A stretch of DNA of 64,000 nt, taken from Setophaga petechia (lineage: Eukaryota > Chordata > Aves > Passeriformes > Parulidae). Below, piece after piece: positions 14,085 to 26,917 of the stretch. The stretch's first letter is position 1; every line of letters begins with the position of its first letter. The DNA is taken from assembly GCA_024362935.1 (NCBI GenBank), contig JANCRA010000001.1:51929501-51993500 (forward strand), read 5' to 3'. Under the pieces are notes generated by a model. That model ran no database searches. It was not told where the DNA came from and saw only the letters and a program-made list of their open reading frames with translations. The translations under genes were made by a program, and so were the position numbers.

Positions 14085-17000
14085 ATAGCTAATAATAATA
14101 AATATGATAAATGTTTAGATGATAAATGTTAAAAACAGTTTAGGAATCAGCAACAATTCAAGGTGAAGACACAAGCAAAGCAGGTAGTCAGATTTCACAG
14201 TGCACAACTAATGGTCCTGTCCCACAGACTCCCTTATAAGAGCAGATGGGACTCTCTTCTGCCTTGAATGACTTTAGCTTTTGCTGACAGTGAGTGGGGA
14301 TTTTACCACTGATAGCAAACAGGAATCTAGCTACATCAGTGTATAACAGTTTTTACTAATCTTGCTCATGCTGAACTCAAGTGCAAGTCCTCTCCATCTT
14401 ATTTCTACAAGCATTGAAAGGTACTTAATGGAGCCAGAAGGTCAGGGCTCTTTCAGCACTGACCAGCCATTACAGGCCCTAGCCACCCTACTCACAGAGG
14501 ACTGCAGATCCAATTTTACATAAGATGAATAGCAAAACGCTGAGCCTTTGGCTTATCAATTTGCCTCATTTCCTCATGTCCCTGCATCTGTAACAAAGCA
14601 GGGGATAATACACCTTTCCTGCATCCATCACCTGCTGGCTCTCGTGGCTCTTGCCCAACCTATCTAACAATCCTGGCACCCAGCCTCCCCTTCTCTACAG
14701 TGGCCTCTTTTGTCACTTGTCAACTAATTAGACCTCGCAGGCACATTACCAGCGTGGGCAGACAACAAGGCCTAGAACAACTACAGGTTTTTTATTTTTT
14801 TTTTAAAAAGCTACCAGATGTTTACTGAGTCTTATCCAAAGGGATTTAATGGCAGCCTCAGCATGTTCCCAACAGAACAGCATCTGCAAGTCTCCAAACA
14901 GTGTGACTTCATTAATTCCTCAACAGGCTCAGGTTTCTACCTGGGGCCCAGATTTTTCTTGTTTTCCTCCAAACATTGTGACAGATATAAACAGAGGGGG
15001 ATTGCCACTCATGCCACTTTCCAGCTAGAACATTTTGCAAAGCTTCAGTGCATCACTGCTCCCCAGCATCAGAACCCTAGTGAAGAATGCCATTGAATTT
15101 TGAGACTGGCAGGATATTGAGTCTTTTTATGAGTGTTGAATTGCACCTGCAGGATGAGAGACTAATTGGAATTATCCATTTAAAAAAAAAAAGGCTAGAA
15201 ACTAATATGAAAAAGGTTACAATCACTAAAGGATGTGGTGGTGAAGGAAGGAAAGGGCACAAGACATATGGCAAGGTTATGGTCTGTACAAATCCTGCAG
15301 TCTAGTTCATTAGCAAGACAGCTCATCTCCACTAACAGTGCATTATTGCCCATTAGTGTGGAGCAAGATTGGTCGGCAAGTGATCAAAAAAGAAAGAAAA
15401 ATAAAGGCACCTGTCTGTAAAGTACTACTGCTGCACACCAGTCATGTGCCAAAGCTGTGATCCCAGGTCTCCTGACTATTCCCAGTCTCCAGGAGTTTAA
15501 CATCCTCCATGCTTGGACTGCCTGGTGTTGGCTACTGCAGCACAACACAGATGATTTATGAAGCTAAACTGGCTCAGGAAGCCCCTGTTAGCCCACAACA
15601 ATATTCACACCTCTGTTCCAGGCCAGGGAGACTGAGACCAGGCAATATGTGCTACAGCAGGGCCTGGAAAGCTGGTACTGCTCATAAATCACTGCATCAA
15701 GGGAGAGGCCTTTATCAAAGCAACCCTTTGTCTCTTCTGTATCTGATAGCCACAGTTCTGCAATAAAGGCAGAAATACTGTTGCCTTCCACAGTAGTTTA
15801 CTACAGGGAAAAATCAGGTTGTAGGTTCAATACAAACGTGACAGATATAACTAGTACTCAGCTGTATGCTGAGGGAGCTTGACCTTCTTACCCTGCAGGA
15901 AAGGAAGGCAGAGTTGCTTGTGGTGTTTTCCTCCTATTCCTCACCTGTCACTGCCATCCTCATTGCCTCCCAAGTTCCCTTAGATTATACATATATTGCT
16001 TTTGGCACTTCTCATTTCTCCAGACTTTTGTCCAAGAGAAGGAAGGGAAAAATAACCACATCCCAAAGGAAGGATTGCCAGACAGCTTGCCAGAGACAGA
16101 GACCTATGATTTCTGAGACTGGCACGAGACAGAAAGAGAGTGGTGGTATCCTTAATGTGAAATGTGCATGCAGAACAGCAATTCAGGGGGCCAAGAGGAC
16201 ACAGCTAAGTTCAGGCATACCTTCCCAGTGGAGGACTGCTGAATACTTTATTGGGATTTTTAATTAACTTATTACAACTCATGGTGATTAAAAAAACCCC
16301 TATTCAGTGGCTGAAACTAAATTAAAGCTTACCTGCACATGTCTTTCACCTGATGCAGTCTGACAACAGGTGGGATACCTACAGTAAAGATAAATGTTTT
16401 CCTCTCCCTTGATAGTCCCCCATAATTTCCTTCATCTCAGCACCTTCTCTCTGCTTGCCTCTGCTTCCTTAAAGCTTTTTCCATGCAAAGCCTCTGGCAG
16501 CACAGAAAAAACTAGAAAAGTAATATCTATAGCCAGAATGCATTTCATACCCAGCTGGCTACTGTATAGAATGTTTTTCCACCACATCTGTAGGACACAG
16601 TTTGCAGTATTAAAGAGAGGGAGGTCATCTACAGTCAGAATATCGTGATGGAAATCACATACTTTGATCCACAGGTGCTCCCCAGACTTATGGGTCTCCG
16701 TGCAGGTTTTCTTGGAAAAAAGACAGGCAAAAGCTAATACACAGGACACTTTTGGGCAGACTGAATGAATCACTTGTTTTACAAGATGATTCAGTGGTAA
16801 ACATGGATGGAGAGAGGGTCAGCAGAGCGGTTGGGTCTTGACATGGTCCATTTGATGCTTTGTATGCCAGAGGAGGAGAGGAGATGATCCCATGGGTTCC
16901 TGGAGTGCTGTATTACCCAATGTAAAACAGGCCCACACTGTCAAAAAGCCAAAACTGTGCCCACCCCATGCCAGGGGACAACCTTGGCACATTAGGAAGA

Positions 17001-18079
17001 GTGATGACCCAGCTGTGCTTGGCTTCCAGCACAGGACCCTGGACAGCCCTTGGCCTGGCAAAAAGGCATTACAGGAGACTCAAGCACTACCAGTTTTTTT
17101 CTCATGTAAATGCTTAGCTGTTGTTTGGGGACCAGCTTCTGGTATTCCATTTCATTTAAGTAGAGACACACTGAAGCACTGCCGGCTCAAGCTCTCTTCT
17201 TCAGAAGAGGTTGTGATGGGAACAGCAGCTTTTAGTGCCTGAAACTGTCTAGGAAAGGAAATACAAAGTCTTACTTTTCCTCAATCTGTGGTTTGACATC
17301 TTTCCTTTTCCTTTCTTTTCTTCAGAGGTTGAACCCTGGGCTCATTTGCCACACTTGAAAAGAAGGGATCTTCAGAAGATCATCACAACCCCTACAAGTC
17401 TCTCCTCAGCTCCCCATGTGATTTCTTCAGCTGATGGACTCAGGGCACACTGCAAACAGTATTGCAGTGGCTGGTAACTCTGCACCTACCTCCTTGAAGA
17501 CATTGAGGTGCTTAAGGAGCACCTCTTCATCTCTTCCACTACTTAAAAGTGCTTTGCAAGGAGAGCAGAATGCAGGCAACCAGCAGGCTGGCACTAGCAG
17601 TTCATATTCATCACACAAGCTTTACAAAGAGAAGTTAACGGTGCAGAGACAGAGAACTGGAAATACTTTAACCTTTTCGAGACCTAAATCCCTCTCAGCT
17701 CACCACTGGCAAATATCTTTCTCTGAATTATAACAAAGGACCATCCATCCCTCCTCTTCCTTAAGCACACCAGAACAACATTGGAGCAGATCTGGTTTCA
17801 GACATCTAAGAGCACAGGTGCCCAAGGATCTACAATCAGTGCAGAGAGGGATCACTTTCAAGGGAAATTGAGCCCAGCTGGCTTTGGTCCCACCTCAGGA
17901 CAGCATTGTAACCCTCAGGAGGGCCTGGTCTCACCACTGGGTATCACAGTTGGGACGTGGTAGTCCCCTTATATGCTCCCTACCTCAATAGGAGCTGGAA
18001 GGCTCTGCAGTTCTTGTAAGGTCTTGACACTTCATCCACCTGCCAAAGCAAGCAGGCTGAGAGCCTTGCTCTTCAGGTA

Positions 18080-18260
18080 AAATCAAGAAAAAATGAATGT
18101 AAAATTGACAGCAATAGCAATTTCAGTGGAATGGTGTATTACTAGCAGTGTTATTGCTTCCACTGCCTTTATTAGAGTGTATACACAGTGTGCAATAATG
18201 TAATTAGATTTCACAATGTGTAATAATGATTTTTATGCAATGCAACAACTGTGCATTAGA
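18080..18260. promoter_or_regulatory. AT-rich block with repeated caataatg motifs, possible CNE
   Basis: Two loosely similar units (tgtgcaataatgtaattaga and caatgtgtaataatgatttt) follow each other, then tttttatgcaatgcaac, which resembles POU/octamer half sites. There is no reading frame. This is either a decayed tandem duplication or a regulatory element, and the evidence is weak. Confidence 0.2.
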
Positions 18261-20711
18261 GAGGGGAATTGGTTCCCATTACAGAGCCAGCATGAATCTT
18301 GGGCCAATACTTCATACCTGACAGTGCATCTGTTGGGTCTCAGGTCTGGGCTATAATCCAGTAAAAGCTGGAGAACAGCCTAGTGCAGGGTTCTTTCCAC
18401 TGTGACTCCAGAAATGCCTCTGTGCTTCCTCCTGCCCCATGCCTTCCTGCATGGGCAGCATCACCAGAGCCCAAGAGAACCCAGCGCATCACTCCTTCAT
18501 CACTGGATGCTCACAGGAGAAGACAAGCCCTTTCTGTAGAGCAGGGAACATCTTTATCTACCTTGGAGAAAATTATTTAGGAGCTAAGGTATAGCCACAA
18601 CACATGAGCCTATCCAGGTGGGAAGAAAATCGGCAGCACGGAATGAATGAGGGAAGATGAACCACCATGGGACTGGGGACTACCCAGGGCCCATTACAGA
18701 GATAATAAGGGGACAAAAGGTGTAGAGAGATATTAAAAGTGCTCCTGATCCACAGATATTCACTGCACCCAAGTGCAGCTGCTGCTGTGTGAGTGGGCTG
18801 ACATAGAGCCTGGCAAAATTTACCCCTTAGCACAGGTGGGGCCAAGTAACTTCCAGCATCACGTCTCCCCCTTCAGCCCCTGATGACTGGGCTGGAACAC
18901 TTGTGGCATGTGCTAGAAAGGGCACAGCAGTGGCCACTCAGCATGTCCTGCAACACAGTGGAGAGCAGCAGCAGAAATGCAGCCCTCAGCTCCAGCACAC
19001 CCAGAGCTTGGCTTAACCCTGCCTGGACAACAGCATCCCAAAGCATTGTGACTTGCTCTTGAAATCCAATTGTGACAACAAACATTTGATGCCTTCAGAA
19101 TAAATAATTTTCACTTTCTCTCTGAGTGGACTTGTTTTAAATGCCACTTACTCTGTCTCTGCCATTAATGAGCACAAGTTGACCCACTTATTCTCTGCTG
19201 CATTTTCCACAGCAAATCATTACTTCACTGCAAAGGTACAGAATATTAGAGACACAATTTCATTGGCAAGATTTTCTCGCTTGTGAACCCGTTAGTATTT
19301 TCCCTGAACATTTTTTTCTCCCTCATCTTGCTAGAATAGAGAATTGCTCTTTTGCAGGTCTATTCTCACTGCTATTCCCTTGGCTTGAGTGAAATATATA
19401 TGAGATGACTCAGAGTTTGAACTCTCAGTATATGTTTCTAATACAAAGTCTCTGTGTGTCTGGGGACTTAAAACAGATATTTAATTTTAGATAAGAAATA
19501 CTGGTGACATCATGCCTTTGATTTCTTTGCTGGATATCCGTGCAGCCTGCACATGGTGAAGCTGTTCAGCCATAACAGCCTCATTGCTTTTAGGGAACTG
19601 CTTAATATTCAGCAGAGGTGCAGAGCAGCAGGCAGCCACTGGTCCTCACAGGTGGGGCTTAGGGGGAGCATGCCATACAATAGTAAGTATGTAAGGGTAA
19701 ATAAGGATATTGCCAAGAAAACCAGGGTCTTCAAGTCTCATGTTTGTGCAGCTGCTGTGCCCCAAAGACAACAAAGTTCTAAGCAGGGCACATTAGCTTG
19801 GGAGTCACCTACTCTTACCCCAAAGCCACCTTGCAGATGTTGGTTTATGCCCCCTCAACACACACACTGGAGAGGTTTAATTTAGCCTCACCATCAGTGA
19901 CTTCAGCTTCCCACAGCAGCAGATGCTGGCAAGTGCATTCAAGCAGAAGGAAGCATGCACGTAACAGCTTCATTTTTAGCTTTACAGATGAAAAAAAAAA
20001 AAAAAAGCATGTCTTCATCTTATTTTGAAACATGACTAAAAGCTCATGTACATGGAGGGAAGCTTGAGAAAAAAAAACAGACTCCTGCAGCAACACCTTT
20101 TAGTCAAGATCATTTTGATGACATTACAGTGACAAATATTCAGTCCTTCCTACAATTTTATACCTTCCTACACAGCAGGTATTATCCAAGAAGATCTAGG
20201 GGACCTATTAGCATGGATAAACAGGGTGTAAGACAGGAAATAAAATTTAATTGCTGAAACACGAGTCAAACTACCATACTTACACATCAACAGAAACACT
20301 TAGCATGTGGGGTGTCTTACCAAGGTGTCCAACAGAGTCATCATTCCTCAGAACTCCAGTCACTCTTGAAACATCTTCCTAACATTTAATCTCCAGTTCA
20401 GCCAGAGAGTTATAAAAATGCTGCAAACAGTATCAGCTTCATCACTCTGACCAGCATGAAGGAAATCCTCCTCAGCAAACCCCCTGACCTTGTTAAGGGG
20501 CCTTTATGCAACATCCACAGGTGTTGCTGTTACTTCTCCAATTAGGGACCAGAGTTACATCCAGGTGGGCACAGAGCTGATGAAAGCAGCTCCTAGCCTT
20601 CATACAACATACTTATGTCGAGTTTATTTCCCCCCGCCCCCATCTCAGCTTTTGTAAGGTGCTTCTCCTACCTGATCTAAAAGAATAATGAACAAACCTG
20701 TAGAGTGAAAG

Positions 20712-20856
20712 AATTTGGTTTGTTTGGCCTGTAAAAGGGAAAACTTAGGAGTAATGTAATAGCAGCCTCTTGTACCTGACAGAGCCAAAAAAGAAATATG
20801 GAGAAGGACTATTTGCTGATACTAGTTCTGCAGTGATGGGTTCAATGGTTGTGAGG
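20712..20856 (+). mobile_element. Degenerate CR1-type LINE fragment
   Basis: The order of phrases matches the 3' part of CR1 non-LTR retrotransposons as I recall their consensus: a 'ttgtttggcctg' segment, then 'taatagcagcctcttgtacctga', then 'tatggagaaggactatttgc', then 'gcagtgatggg'. Similarity is clearly degraded and the element is 5'- and 3'-truncated, so it is old and inactive. CR1 is the dominant LINE of birds and other sauropsids, which supports the organism guess. A short stretch at 20370-20400 (cttcctaacatttaatct) resembles the reverse complement of another CR1 segment but is too short to call. Confidence 0.6.
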
Positions 20857-22049
20857 CACAGTAACCCCTCAGCATCACTCTCTTATGATCCCATACTCTT
20901 GAAGCTACAGCCCAGGCTGCAGACATGCAAAGTTCACTCCCCTTTTCACACTGCCAGCTAGCAAGTAATTTTCTAGGCCTACCTAATACTATTGTAATTT
21001 ATGTTAAGAAAATATGGTTTAAAAAAAAATCACAAGTGTGAAGTATGGCTGCAGACTCAGCAGGGGTGTTTCTGCAGTTCCTCAGGGAGCCAGCAATTCC
21101 TTCTGACCCTGAAAGAAGAGACTGTAGGTGATAGGTTTCTCTTTTTTTTACTTTTTTTCCCCCTTTCATTCTTTAAACTGTGAAACAGCATAATATCTTA
21201 CTAAAGCTCATTGTACATCACCTTACTGGTGTATTGGGTCAGGGAGTCCATGGGTTAATCCCGTGATGGGTAATGAAACATTACTTATAACTACATTTAA
21301 AACTTCACCTCTTCATTGCTCCACATAGTGCCACTTGCTGTATAACCTATGGTGAACTGCAGCACTCAATTCACCTTCTCTGGACACTACTCATTATTTT
21401 ATAGGTCTCTAACATGTCACTTCTTCTGTGCCTTTGCACTAAAAATATTTCTAAATGGCTCCTAACAGGAAAGTCTGTGCTTTCATTTAATAAATCCTTT
21501 ATGTCTCCTTATTCCTTGGTCCCCGGGAGAAGCAGTGTGGTCCAAAGAAAACACGTGCAATCGATTGGGAACCTGGGATTAAGCCTCTTTGGAATGTTAT
21601 ACCTTTAAACACTCATGGTAGCCCAGCCACTTTCCCAGCTGCAATGCACAGTGAGCAGATGTTTTCCTTGCCCCCTTGGACCAGGCTTTCCTCAAGCAGG
21701 GGATTTGGCCCAAGTGATTGAAACACAATTTACCTGGAACTGGGATTTTCTTGTAAGATAAGGCAGCAGAAATCACCACACATGTCCATGAGCTCCTGCC
21801 TCTGCACTGGCAGGTGGCTCCTTGTTGCTTTGTTAAAGCTCCAGCATTTGTAAGCATTGGGGTATTTATGTTGACTGTGACACACTACCACTCAGATCTC
21901 CTGTATCAGGGTTGCATTGTTTTTTATGTGAAATATTGCAGCAGCTAATTGCAATTACCAGAAAGCATATACAAGAGAGCTTGTTGATTGCCAGTAGACA
22001 AAGACACTTTGGAAATCTTGGATTTTGCTATAGATGAAAGCCTGTAAAT
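20857..22049. other. Non-coding, nothing recognised
   Basis: This is unique-looking intergenic sequence with pyrimidine-rich low-complexity DNA near 21140-21175. No gene or clear repeat was seen. Confidence 0.6.
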
Positions 22050-22740
22050 TTTAAAATAGAAACCACGTTATCATTTACAATTTTCGTTTGCGAACAAATT
22101 CTGCTAAACAAAATTGGCGGCTGATTAAGTAAACATTTATACATAAATAAAACAGTGAAGATCTCTTCAGTTGTTGAGATGCAGCCAGTTCAGTCTCTCG
22201 TAAATAATACAGTGATGAATTCTGGCGTTACAGTGCATGATAAAGCTACCTAGCCTCAAAGTCTTAGGCAAACTAATCCATGTACATGAATCAATCAGTT
22301 CATTTCAGCCATACCAGCGTTATATAAATGTCACCAAAATCAATGCCTGAAAGATATAACAGATTAATAAGTTCTCATGCGGTACATCTAACTGGGATGC
22401 AAACCTACAGCAGATAACTTCACGCTGAACACAGCTATACAAGCAGCTCGAATAAGTCATTTTAATAGAAAACTCAAGGGCAGGCCTGTAATGAGCAGGC
22501 GTGGATGAGAAAAATCTGGTGCATTATTAATTTCAGACAATGCCGAGTTCTTTTTCATAATGTACATTTTATTAATGCTTTCTGTGATAGCTTTTCATAC
22601 CGGTTCACCACCAGGAGTACAGTAATTACAATGTATTAAGATTCATTCCATGCCTGAGGAGTAAGGAAGTCCAGTTACGATATGGAAAGCGAGTGAAATG
22701 TCAATCAGTATTGACCCAGGGCTGGATTAAATCAAAACTC
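22050..22740. promoter_or_regulatory. Candidate conserved non-coding element, likely enhancer
   Basis: This 0.7-kb block differs from its surroundings. It is AT-rich yet keeps many CpG dinucleotides, which most of the intergenic DNA here has lost (for example ttcgtttgcgaac, ggcggctgattaag, taccggtt, agcgagtg). It has no simple repeats and no long reading frame. It carries several textbook developmental motifs: a forkhead core (gtaaaca near 22130), homeodomain ATTA/TAAT cores, a bicoid-class taatcc and a PBX/MEIS-like tgtcaatca near 22700. These are typical traits of deeply conserved enhancers in gene deserts beside neural genes. Conservation itself is inferred, not measured. Confidence 0.45.
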
Positions 22741-24697
22741 TGCCAGGTGGGTTTGGTAACAGCACCTCCCACACGCAATTTTCACTGATTATCTGCCTCC
22801 CCCTCCTCACTGCTCATCTCCACGTGTGACCTGTGTGCCATCAATATGGATGCAGTGGATGGGATTCATCATTTTTATGAGGACTTGGGGTTGGTCTAGC
22901 TCATCTTCATAACTGTCAGTTGTGGGGTGTCAGCCTCTTTTAGGGTTGGAGAGAGAAACTTTGAAGGTTGTTGTAAATGCCTCCTAACTCCTAGACATAA
23001 AGGCAAGGGTTTAGGGTACACGATGATGGGATTTTCTGGGAAGAGGAACTAGTAGTGAGTGCTCCAATGAAAAAAAATCCCCCACTCAACCCAACTAGGG
23101 GAGTTCTGCTTTCCTGCAATCTAATAAAACCAGGGAATATCTTCTTTCCTGTAATTTCTGCCCCTAAATTTTCCCAGGGTACGGAAGCCTTGGGTTCAGG
23201 ATTTAGCATTGCCCTTTGGGGCCCTAGAAACCAAAAGAACGGTTTGTATATTTCCTCTTATCTGTGAAAGACTGTGAACTTTAAAACACTTTGGAGTTAC
23301 TTGTTTTGCTTAATACACTCGCTGACTTTCTGCACATTTCCAGCACAAAGTCAGGGTGTGTTACTCATGTCTTTCACTATTTTTCTCCCTGGAAAAAAGA
23401 TTAACAGCCTTCACTGGGGATGAAACCACATCCCCAAGATGATGGTCACCTTGCCTGGGGACACTATACAAGGCTGGAGAAGTGGGCAAAGGAAGAGGTG
23501 TCCACATGTGGCAGATAAAAGCACAGTGCCTCCCATGCACTGGTTTGATAAATTAAAAAATGTCCTGATAAATATATAAATCACTTGGCACTGGCAGTTG
23601 TTAGGTGTTAATGGTAACACACACAGCTGGATGACAGGAGGTATTCAAGTATTCAAGTGGAAAAGACTCCCTGCAGCTCACCTTGGACCACTGCAAGCAA
23701 ATCACCACTCTAGATGCCCACACCCCTCAGGAATTTGAGGCAGCTTCCAATTTCTGTTGATTGCCCACTGCCCATTCCTTGCAAAGCTAAAGGGCCTCTG
23801 GCCCCAGTGCTGTGCTAAATTTTCATGGGGAAGACACTTCACCTTGGCACTGCTTTCCTGCAAAATGCTAAGATGAAGAGAGACTTCTATGTCCAGAGAA
23901 AGTTATTGGGGGTAACTTTCAAAAATATAATGTATGGGCTTTTTCCTAATTTCAATTTCTAATTTCATTCTCTTTTCCTAATTTCCCTGCACTGCATGAA
24001 TCCAGTTAGACTTAGAGTAAATAAGGCATAAGTAAGCTTTGGGCGGTGAATGATGAAAGGGAAACCCCAAAGCTCCTGTCCAACTTCCAGGAGGAACCAT
24101 CCTGCCAGCGCCACGGCAAGGGACAGTGGATGACAACTCAATGCAGAGCAGAGATTCATCAGCTCTCACTCAGCTAACACCATCCCCCTGCCTGCCAAGC
24201 CTCATTCCCGGGAGAGGTGTGGACACTACTCTGCACTCCTGCTACTGAAGCTGGACCCAGCAGCGTTACTTACGACTCCTGGAATGCGTTTGGGTGGATA
24301 AAGGGCAGTACAACACACACATCCATTTTCTCTCCTCTCTCATGGACACAGCTACACAGACACAGGGACCTGCAGTGGCTGGCAGCCCCCCGAACCAGAC
24401 ACAGCCTTGCACACGCGTTTGCACAGACAGAGAACTGCACAGACAGGCACTGGCTGACATGAACACAGAACATGTCTAGGCATGCCTCCATTTACCCAGC
24501 CGAACAGTTGGCCCAAAGCCATTAATAAGCCTTCAGGGTTTGTTTTTTTCCTTTTTTTTTTTTTTTTAACTAATGCTAAAAGCCTGGGGATCACCACGCT
24601 GATGGGGTTTGCATCCCTCTGATGAATTCTGCCCATCCCACCCTCCCCCCTCCCACAACTGCACCAAGCAGTCCAAGTCCTCTGTGGGCTGTAGCTG
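22741..24697. other. Non-coding, nothing recognised
   Basis: The sequence contains a CA-rich stretch around 24300-24470 and a 16-nt T tract at 24552-24567. No gene was recognised. Confidence 0.6.
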
Positions 24698-25622
24698 TTT
24701 ATTTACATCAGTGGAGACCATGGGACCGATGAGTTCACGCTGCTGACAGGGACTAGGGAGAAATGTTTGCCAAATCCTCTGCTGGACAGGTCCATCCTCC
24801 TTCAGGTCTCTCCTGCAGTGATGGCAGAGCTTGGCTGTGAGAGCCCATGCCAGCCTCCAGCAGGCAGATCCCGTGGGTTCCCATATATCCATCCCCAGCT
24901 GAGCTGATTGAGAAACGCTATGTTCAAGATACTAAGGCTCTTTTTTTTTTTTTCCTCAAAAAAATATTTCTATTTACACAAGACAATAAAATCTGAGCAG
25001 CTTTCCCCCAAGAAGCTTTGGCCAAGTGGAGCTGCTGCTGGACACATGCGCCGGTCCCTATTTACAAGCAACAGCTTCACTTGACAGTACTCTGCTGGCA
25101 TGTTCAGCTTCTCCTGGTGTAAGGACTACTTCTCTGTCCCTCTGGTCCTCCCCTTGTTGGCTCTTCACACTGACAGGTCTGTATTTACAACAGCAACCTG
25201 GATCCGGCAGGTTCCCCTTTATACAGCCCAGCCTGAGGGCATGGAGAGAGGCTCAGGATGGTGGATCAAGCACACTCGGCCATTTTTAAAGTGTTATCAA
25301 GTTGCAAAGTCAATGTTCTGAGCAGGTGAAACTAATTTCTTACTACAAAAGACAAATTTCATCTGCTATGCTCATCTTTAAAAAAGAGACGAGCGGCCAA
25401 ACACCGAGGGCACATCCCAGGGTGCTGCCATGCAGTGGGAACCTCAGCTGGGTTGATCTCTCCTTGGGGATGCAAGGGTTTGCTGAGGGTTTGGTCAAGG
25501 CCAGCTTCTCCAGCCTCTCCTGTAGCGTGATCCCAAGTGAGGGACGGGTGGGCTGAGGCACAGAGGAGCTGAGGTGGTGCACTGGCACAGGCTGGCTGGG
25601 GCAGGCTCAGGGTCCCCAGGTG
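24698..25622 (-). other. Possible 3'UTR of the candidate distal exon
   Basis: If the minus-strand exon at 25623-25690 is real, its untranslated region should continue to lower coordinates. The first minus-strand AATAAA I see is the complement of tttatt at 24698-24703, giving a UTR of about 0.9 kb. The interval is richer in GC than its neighbours and contains no competing gene. The assignment depends entirely on the exon call. Confidence 0.25.
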
Positions 25623-25690
25623 CTAGATGACACTGTCCTCCATGGTGACTCGCCTGAAGACCGGCTCCTGCTTGGGCGTCCTTATGCCTT
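25623..25690 (-). CDS. Candidate alternative terminal coding exon with PDZ ligand
   Basis: On the minus strand a pyrimidine-rich tract (ctctccccttgtttttcacag) forms a strong 3' splice site ending at 25691. The exon then opens with two bases (AA) that complete a codon, followed by 21 codons and a TAG at 25623-25625. The predicted end is RRVTMEDSVI. Its last residues S-V-I fit a class I PDZ-binding terminus (S/T at -2, hydrophobic at 0). The required incoming phase is one base, which is exactly the phase left by the ADGRL3 tail exons at 55589 and 39902; their final G would create a Glu codon at the junction. The peptide is rich in basic residues and keeps several CpGs. I do not recognise it in any family. 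It could be a distal alternative last exon of ADGRL3, the last exon of another minus-strand gene, or a chance match. Confidence 0.35.
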
Positions 25691-26587
25691 CTGTGAAAAA
25701 CAAGGGGAGAGCAGGTAAATCCCTGGAGCAGGACTCTGCAACCAATAACAACTATTTTTAAGATCATTTTCATCCCCAGACAAAGCAGAGGATGCCTTGC
25801 TTGCCTTGAAAAGGAAGACTTGCTCAGGGAAGTGAGTGCATTTATGGGTGAGCATCCCATTGCAAACCTCCTCCCACCCTTTTTGCTGAATTTGTATGAG
25901 CCAGTCGTTTGTTGTACAGCAGCATCAGCCACTGCTGCCCACTGCTCTGCAGAAGACGACTGACACTGAGGTGCCTCTTTGCTCCTCTGTGTTTTGCACA
26001 TCACTGAGCTGCAGCCACCAGTTTGTGTAAACACAACAGGGCTTGTTTGAGCAAACTGCATTTTTTCTTGTGTCCCCCTCACCCCTTAATAATAAATATT
26101 CAGTATAAATAACTGCAGAGTAAACAGATTTGTTTTGATATCAGACATTATCTGAAGGGCACTTTGCATCCTGAGTGCTCTGCTTTACAGCTGCCTTTAT
26201 AATCACTGCAGCCCAAGGGGGGAAAGCACCTCCTTTCACAAGCTCACGTTGGGAGGACACAGCCACATGCACTTTGGGGTGAGCTCATGCAGGCTTTTTT
26301 ATAAATAATATTTCAGGGAGATGTTAAGGTAGGCTAATCACATTCAAGAAGAATCAAGAGTTATGCTGGAGACATTTTCTAAGCATAAATAATTTCACTC
26401 TGTTTCTCACCCTCCCAAATACATGTTGCTCTCTATGGCATCAAAGGCAAAGTGGTGGGGGCAGAACCAGCAACTTTTCAGGCATCTCCCAGCTTGGCCA
26501 TTTTGGCTGATCTTTTAGGGTTTTTCTGAGGAGGAGGAGGGACTTTCATCCTTTCCTTGTTGCTCATCTATTTTTTGTTCTTTTTTT

Positions 26588-26620
26588 CCTAAAAAAGCAT
26601 TTTCCTAAAAAAGGCATTTT
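26588..26620. repeat. 16-bp tandem duplication
   Basis: The unit cctaaaaaagcatttt is repeated at once as cctaaaaaaggcatttt, with one inserted G. Confidence 0.8.
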
Positions 26621-26917
26621 CTCCTTCCATCTCCACTGCTGTCAGCTCAGTGGGCTGCTTTACACTGCAGTACAAACTGCCAGTAGTGGAAAATGCCTAG
26701 GTGCACAGTGTGTAAAGAAAATCAGAAATCCCACCTATTTAATATGTAGCACTCTTCCTGGCTGATATCAACAGCAGCTTAAGCAATGAGGCCTTTTATC
26801 TCTAAGTTGGAATAAGCAAGCAAGGAAGTGGGTGAGGGAAGGTGACCAAAGGGCAGAGCTGAGGTGTTTGCACTGGAAAAAAATAATCCTCTTCTATTTA
26901 TCAGGAAGGACCCTCTC

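Larger units (their letters stand above)
1..20711. other. Intergenic, no gene recognised
   Basis: All reading frames here are short, lack recognisable domains and look like chance openings in non-coding DNA. The longest, 4138-4635 on the plus strand (165 codons), has no family resemblance I know. The stretch lies downstream of the minus-strand ADGRL3 gene. It holds small tandem duplications (311-376, 13996-14084), an A/C-rich simple stretch near 11890-11965 and two AT-rich blocks that may be conserved non-coding elements (about 9900-10250 and 18080-18260). A gene desert next to ADGRL3 fits what I recall of amniote synteny, but I cannot confirm it from sequence alone. Confidence 0.7.

Noticed and set aside
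25495..26082. 195-codon open frame on the minus strand
   Set aside because: It overlaps the candidate terminal exon in a different frame and reads straight through its splice acceptor. The peptide has no family resemblance, so it is treated as a shadow frame.
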